Assembly (NCBI RefSeq): GCF_036588685.1 | Contig: NC_086386.1 | Coordinates: 15,644,931-15,708,930, forward strand | DNA: 64,000 nt | Source of the DNA: Mytilus trossulus | Lineage: Eukaryota > Mollusca > Bivalvia > Mytilida > Mytilidae | Direction: 5' to 3' | Part shown: positions 58,901-64,000 of the stretch, one piece after another | Position numbering within the stretch: the first letter of the stretch is position 1 | Layout of the letters: each line of letters starts with the position of its first letter | Translations under genes and position numbers: made by a program | Notes under the pieces: generated by a model | Database searches by the model: none | Told to the model about the DNA's origin: nothing | The model's input: the letters and a program-made list of their open reading frames with translations, nothing else

Positions 58901-61900
58901 TGTATATCTCTGAGTCTGCGCTTAGAATGTATAGATATATCAAGAATTTTATCACAGTGTTGTTTAGAAAGCGAAAGAAGCACATCATATAAGAATCAAA
59001 AGCAAACTATTGAATATAAATTCAAGTTGTATAATCTATTCTTAGTTTCTTTGGCTACAGTTATTGTTTGTCAGAAATTTATTTATATGTATCAAATATT
59101 TAATTATAATCCAAATTCAGACCTGTATCATGGGCGAATATTGTGTCCATTTCTGTCCCAACTACTTAGAGTTGGTCCTCTGCAGTGGTATCCAGCTGTG
59201 CTCAGCAAAGCATTTTATTTTAGTTTATCCACTTTAATTAAGAAGAAGGAAATTTTTTTTTTTATTAATTACGTCTTAAACTAAAGTCTTAAGAAACCTT
59301 AAATCTAAAAAAATGATGCATAATGTTTTTTTATAACTCACTGGATAGTTTTCATTATAAAACTTATGTACATATACTTTTTTCTGAAGAAAATTCTTTC
59401 ATTTATAAATATTTAGAAGAAGTTTACTTTATTTTAGTTGCATCCTCCCAGGAAGCAATTCCCCCGACATATTTTCCGTATGCAAAGTGACCTCAGTGTG
59501 ACCCAACTCGTAAAAATCTGGTCATCCGCAATATGCATGGATGTCCTTAAAATAAACTGTTTTCTGAATTAACATTTTAAACACATGCTCAATTTCCATG
59601 CTTTTTTGTTGATTGTTGACAAACAGGTGACAATCGGTAATCTTCGGCATAAAACAAGAACTTTAATTTCTTGCCATATTTTCACAACAACACTGACTGA
59701 TTGAAAAAAAATTGAAGATTATACAAAATTTATGTGAAAAAAATGAAAAACTCTTGAACAGAAGACTAAGGTTATGATGTTTGTATGTATTGGTTCAAGA
59801 ATTGGAAGAACATTATTTTTCACCGGTCACTTGTTTCTTATGACTTTAAGCTCTACCTTGAAAGTTATTGTCATTAAGTTTAACTGAGATTATTTTTACA
59901 ATTTAACATGATAAAAAGTAAGGCATCACATAAGCCTCTTATTGTTATAAGCATCAGCATTACTTTTTTCACAGTTGAACATTATTTTTACACTTGTTGA
60001 TCTGTTCTATGTTTAAAATGTTTCATGCTGACTACTTCATTTACTTAATATCTTAGCCCTTTAGCACAATTGTACACGGACATGTAGTTTGTTAAAGTGA
60101 ATGTTCTTGTCCTGATTGGTAATTTTTGTCTTTAATTCTGATTTACATTGAGTTAATTTGTTGTTTGCCTATTGCAATTTCAATTCCAAATATCCTGTAG
60201 TGCACTATGTATTACTGACAGACAGTTAATCAATTTATCATCTTTTGCCTCACTGTTTAGAATAGCAGGAGCCAAATTGACAAGTTTGAAATTAGTAATT
60301 AGATAATCATATTAACTTGTCTTATGTTTGGAAAACGCATACAAATGAAATTATTCCACAACTTTTCATTGTATGGTTATAATTTTGTTAAAAATTAATA
60401 CGAATCAACACAATACTTATCAATATTCATGCTATTGGGAATGTTGCTATTCAGTAGTCAGTATATAATATATATTGATACATTGATTTTTTTAAGGTTA
60501 AGTCTCCTCTAAAGCTGAGCTGTCTTGATTGAGATAATTATCTTTCATTAAAAAGAAAAAAGGACAACAAATAAATAGATGTTTGAGTGCATTGAACCCA
60601 ATGTACCTTGTACATGTATAATGATTTAAAAATTTGTTATAAAAACCAAGCTGAAATTCTGGATGAGTTGATTCTGGAAGGACACTATATTTTCACCTTG
60701 GAACTTTTTTTAAGTATATACTTCATTGTACTTGGGCCACTGAAAAAATCTATGAGATCTATTTTTGTGTAGTCAGCAGTCATGTAGTCTAAAAGGTTAT
60801 ACAAATTGTATTTCCTAAAGGGTAGTTTGATGGTATTCTGGTATGGTAGTTGCCTCAAGTGTGGGAGGTTAATTTGTTGGTTGGAACACAACTGTTTCAA
60901 AACAAAGACTACATTTTTTTTTGCTGCTCAGTGGCGGATTCAAGGGGAGGGTTTCAAGGTTGGACCCCTCCCCCCCCTTTTTTTTTGAAGATTAATATAC
61001 ATTTGAATGGGGACATATAGTTGGATAACTTGCAAAAGAGTTATTGTTAGTCATATGTTACCAAGTAGATAAATGTATTAATACTGAATCTGCTAGACTT
61101 TACCCTACTATTAGTGAACACAGTGTTAAATTGATGGAATCTTGTATAGAATCTTGGATCATACCTGTATTGTTATGTTAATGGAATACTTAAAACTTCA
61201 TTTTAATTGTTGTCTGGTAATTCCTTGGCATGATTATCAATAAGTTTAATTGTAGATATCACACATACTTACACTGAATCAATACATTGCCCAACAGGCC
61301 GGTATTTGAATTGCAGCAAAGTTGTTTAGATTGTATGTAAACATATAAAGTTGTTACAGAACAAGTATCATTGTGTATTATTGATATTTATAGTGTATTG
61401 ATCTGTAGTTATTTTAATTTTGAATTTAATGTAAAACTTACAAATAATGGGAATAGACATGGTTAAAAAAAAATAAAGGATTATAATTACCAAAAAAAAG
61501 GAATCCCTTTTGTATGAAACTTGTGTCAATATTGAATTTCTTGTACACTTGGTCATTGTTGGTCATGTTAAGAATCTGCAAAAAGAAAAATTCAAAACTT
61601 CAATCTAAAAATACAGAGGTCTTCTTTCAAATTGCTGTGTTATACATGGTTGCATTGAGGTTGAATGTTGATATATTTAAACTTTATGAAACAGATTTGT
61701 GTCTACTCAAAACAAAGAATTATCAATCTTCTGACAATATTTAAGAATCAATTTGTATCCTCAGTACTATTTATACTGTAAGTTTACCTCTTGATGTCTT
61801 TTAGTTCTGCTGGGTTGCTGTCACATTGTTTACCCTACATATCCTATCATTCATATAGAAAATTACAAACCTTTACATTTTTTAGTAAATTATACTTATG

Positions 61901-63613
61901 CATTATTAAATTATGTGCATCTTGTTGATGCTGAAAGTTTGGTTTGTACCAGAAGAGAACAAATCTATGGTAATATGATAGACTTGTCAAAGGCAGCATT
62001 TTGTAATATGATTTTCAAGTTGAATAACCCGTAATATTTTGAAATGTTTCAAAAATGTCAAATGGTAAAATATGAGTTATGAAGTGTCATTTTATGTCAC
62101 TTAAATGTATTAGTGATATGAGTATGGATCATTTAGCAGCTTCAAAATGTTGACATGAGATTGAATGCAGCAATATTATATCATCAAATTAGAATTTGAT
62201 TCCTTCTTCTGTACAAGTTTTGATTTTACATAATTCATTTAGAAACAGTTGTATTTAATGCACATTTGCTTCTTTGTGTGGAAAAACAGAGAAATGTGCA
62301 GAGAAAATGTTGCCCTTTGAAGTACATCAATTATACTCATATACATGTAAGAAAAAGGCTGATTTAAAAACTTCAAAATGTTGGAAATTTGTATGTGATA
62401 TTGATGTGAACCTCACATCATCCCATAATATAAAATAAGAGTCTATTTTTCCCCATTCATCCCTTTTATGGTACTTTTGTAACAATAAATTCCTTCAACT
62501 AATAGCATACATGTAATACAATTTTAGATCAGACCTGATGTACGCTGTAGAAATTAGTGAAAAAAAGTGTTGCTATTCTGTAAAAATAAAATTCTGATTC
62601 CCAGTTTCTTTTACCCATAAACTTAACTATTGAACAGTTGAATGCAGTTCAAACACAGTGATATTCTCCTTGTGTTAAACTGTTAAATTCACATTAGTAT
62701 ATAAATGACAGGTCCTTTTTATACTGATAGATTCTCTGTTATTCCTGGTTTAATTTGACAGACAAAGTTTGACTACAAATGAGAAAGACTTGAAGACAAT
62801 AATGGAAGCCTTGATTTTTATTAAGAAAGTGATTGAAGCAAAAGTAATAGGGTTAGATCAAGTCAATAGAACTTTATTGTTATTGATCTTTAAACAGGAA
62901 GATTTTTAGGGCACTTCACAAATATACAAGGTGTATTTTATATGACAATTATAGGTTAAACTTGTAAATAGCAAACATTAAATCGAATTTCACTAAGTTG
63001 AAAGGCAAATGGTTTTTACAGTCATTAGTTTAAAAAAAAGAAAATTACAAATATTGTCGTTATAAGTTTGGAATCTGAAATTAAAGTACATGTTTCTTAA
63101 AATTTAAACAAAACATGAGGATAATTGTAATGAACAAATGCAGGTGTGAGAATCTTCTTGCTGCATTGAAAACCTGTTGGTGACTCTTGTTGTTTTTTCT
63201 ATGGTTGGGTTGTCTCTTTGACACATTCCACATTTCCATTCTACATTTTAAATGCTAGAGTTAGTGACTATGTTATGCTCAAGACTAAACAAGTGGATGA
63301 GATTCCAAAAGGGAATCAAAAATAAGATGTCTGAGAAAGACAGAAAATAGCATAATGCACATACATGATAATGCAAAACAATACGAAGAACATTTAACAT
63401 TGCACAACATCATGAACATGATGCCCACCAAAAACATGATGTTTACGTCTGATTTTTTTTTTTATATCATCTTTTAATAAATTTTAAACCTCTTTTTTTC
63501 TTTTTCAGTTGGTTGGAGGAGAGTTTGATATTGAAAATAACTTCATCATACAGGAAGAACAAAACATTATGCATATGCTTCGGCTGTTAACACACTGTCC
63601 GTTAACACTCCAG
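55936..63613 (+). CDS. Neurobeachin/LRBA-type BEACH protein, first two coding exons (partial)
   Basis: Exons 55936-56100 (55 codons) and 63509-63613 (35 codons) are joined phase 0 across a 7.4-kb intron; the gene continues beyond the window after CTCCAG|GTAGGT. The first exon has a charged leader ([14 protein letters not shown]) followed by [20 protein letters not shown]; the second begins [18 protein letters not shown] and continues to LTHCPLTLQ. This aligns without gaps with the N-terminal block of vertebrate NBEA and LRBA (MKFAVLIGLIQVGEVSN..., LVGGEFDLEMNFIIQ...). Invertebrates generally have one gene for the pair, so I do not choose between the names. Family members are very large (over 2,500 aa) scaffold proteins in membrane traffic with ConA-like, PH-BEACH and WD40 domains, all off-window here. 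Confidence 0.92.
56376..56607. mobile_element. MITE with ~50-bp inverted repeats
   Basis: Left arm 'aatacggttcttcacggttagtttggccatatt...gggggcagatttttt' and right arm 'aaaaatctgccccctgtccaatatggccaaactaactgtgaagagctgtatt' are inverted complements with few mismatches. The left arm has a small insertion (GCATGTAATGGATA). The interior of about 125 bp is non-coding. Superfamily not assigned; no clear target duplication. Confidence 0.8.
57130..57540 (+). repeat. Long interspersed repeat, downstream part of the 37,828 family
   Basis: 'aaaaggccccgatatg', 'acaattcaaacgagaaaactaacgg', 'acaaccgctgaacatcagattcctgactta' and 'ccaaaccttctcccttttctgaaacaatag' follow one another. The first blocks overlap the end of the copy at 37,828-38,010 (GGGCCCC..., AAACGGGAAAACCAACAG), so the two copies look like successive parts of one longer element. 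Non-coding. Confidence 0.6.
57832..58300 (+). repeat. TATACCCCCGCTTT repeat with internal 168-bp tandem duplication
   Basis: Starts TTATACCCCCGCTTTAAAAA, whose complement follows in AAAGCGGGGTATA, making a hairpin. AGGAACTACAATACAAGGAT occurs at 57,951 and again at 58,119. The 168-bp period covers 'tttctgaaa..tggtttcagg', 'aagtcagctata', 'tgatgtgttttcagattgatc' and 'acttcctgtttactgaacacttg'. The end 'ggtatcatcagtgagcagtagctcacag' is CATTTCACTTGTT-like. Non-coding dispersed repeat. Confidence 0.75.
58491..58616. repeat. Perfect 63-bp tandem duplication
   Basis: AGCTTAACTGTAGTAAAAGT... is repeated exactly once in tandem (58,491-58,553 and 58,554-58,616). I see no mismatch between the two units, so the event is recent or is an assembly slip. 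Confidence 0.9.
60930..60990. repeat. CAGTGGCGGATTCA repeat end
   Basis: CAGTGGCGGATTCAAGGGGA followed by a run of C and T (cccctccccccccttttttttt). This is the terminus of a dispersed inverted-repeat element; the other end is not evident nearby. Confidence 0.5.
63150..63245 (+). repeat. Short interspersed repeat (TTTGACACATTCCACAT type)
   Basis: 'gttgttttttctatggttgggttgtctctttgacacattccacatttccattctacattttaaatg' parallels 5,560-5,635. Lies about 260 bp before the second NBEA/LRBA exon. Confidence 0.55.
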
Positions 63614-64000
63614 GTAGGTAATCATACTTTAAATTCCTATACGTTATTTATATAATTATATAACAGTCACTTTTGTTAACACTGTCCCATTTCACTTCAG
63701 GTAGGTAGTGATATCCAGACTGTATGATGAGTTGGAGATACTGTTAAAAAAAATATAAACAATATCTTTTGATCGGTAGTTTCCTAATATTGAGCAGAGT
63801 TAAAATATTTTTAAAATGTGACAGAACTAACTTATGTTAAGAGATAGAGCAAACATGGAATAGAGACTATGTGAATGAAATTGACCATTGGACAATATAG
63901 TTGTTCACTGAATATAAATGACCATACAAGTCCAGCTTTATATATATGACAACTTTTCACAATAAATAACATAATTTACTACAGCTTGTATGAAAATCCA
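63614..64000 (+). other. Start of the second intron, NBEA/LRBA-type gene
   Basis: AT-rich sequence after the donor CTCCAG|GTAGGT. A partial echo of the exon end occurs nearby ('gttaacactgtcccatttcacttcaggtaggtag', about 63,675-63,708), probably a chance or local duplication. No exon found before the window edge. Confidence 0.5.

Larger units (their letters stand above)
56101..63508 (+). other. First intron of the NBEA/LRBA-type gene
   Basis: GTAAGA donor and TTTTTCAG acceptor. It contains the repeats listed separately at 56,376, 57,130, 57,832, 58,491, 60,930 and 63,150. I see no further coding exon or RNA gene between 58,620 and 60,930 or between 60,990 and 63,150. An alternative internal exon cannot be excluded. 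Confidence 0.6.

Noticed and set aside
59027..59284. 85-codon ORF in the NBEA/LRBA intron
   Set aside because: The frame is mixed with repeat-like sequence and has no partner exons. Not supported as a gene.
1..64000. A bacterial-type or CRISPR/defence system
   Set aside because: All genes are split by eukaryotic introns. No array of spaced short repeats and no prokaryotic operon is present.

Overview
The window is nuclear DNA from an animal, most likely a bivalve mollusc and probably a mussel (Mytilus-like). It is AT-rich, its genes are split by GT/AG introns, and the long intergenic stretches and introns are full of interspersed repeats. Two of those repeat themes I recognise from mussel genomic sequence: 'ATACGCCAGACGCG' and 'CCAATGAGACAACTCTCC'. 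The species call is inference; the gene calls rest on exons I spliced and translated by hand.

Layout. (1) 1,664-16,086, plus strand: a ten-exon SLC7-type amino-acid transporter light chain, complete from the chosen ATG (536 aa). (2) 19,651-34,768 and 34,781-52,504: two adjacent direct copies of a 15-18 kb unit, joined by 12 bp of filler. Each copy carries a complete ten-exon, minus-strand septin gene of the SEPT6/8/10/11 group (440 aa; septin A at 24,106-31,835, septin B at 40,168-48,668). (3) 54,178-54,276 and 55,544-55,570, minus strand: two small coding exons whose reading frame joins the second coding exon of the septins. They look like a distal alternative 5' end that was not duplicated and lies next to septin B. 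(4) From 55,936, plus strand: the first two coding exons of a neurobeachin/LRBA-type BEACH protein, which runs off the right edge. It is head-to-head with the distal septin start, with 365 bp between the two ATGs.

The two septin copies differ by clean insertions that give empty sites in the other copy: a TTAA-flanked MITE and two other repeats in copy A; a 940-bp TA-flanked foldback element, a Mutator-like element with a transposase remnant, and shorter pieces in copy B. Over the ten exons I read, the two proteins differ at only six residues. Five of the six fall in a 19-residue segment encoded by the last 57 nt of the P-loop exon. Copy B keeps a canonical splice donor (G|GTAAGC) that would remove this segment in frame; in copy A the same site reads G|ATAAGA. 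This is the observation I find most worth following up.

Main caveat: mussel genomes are highly heterozygous, so the tandem copies could be two haplotypes wrongly placed end to end in the assembly. Long reads across 34,768-34,781 would decide. I found no rRNA, convincing tRNA, CRISPR or prokaryotic feature.
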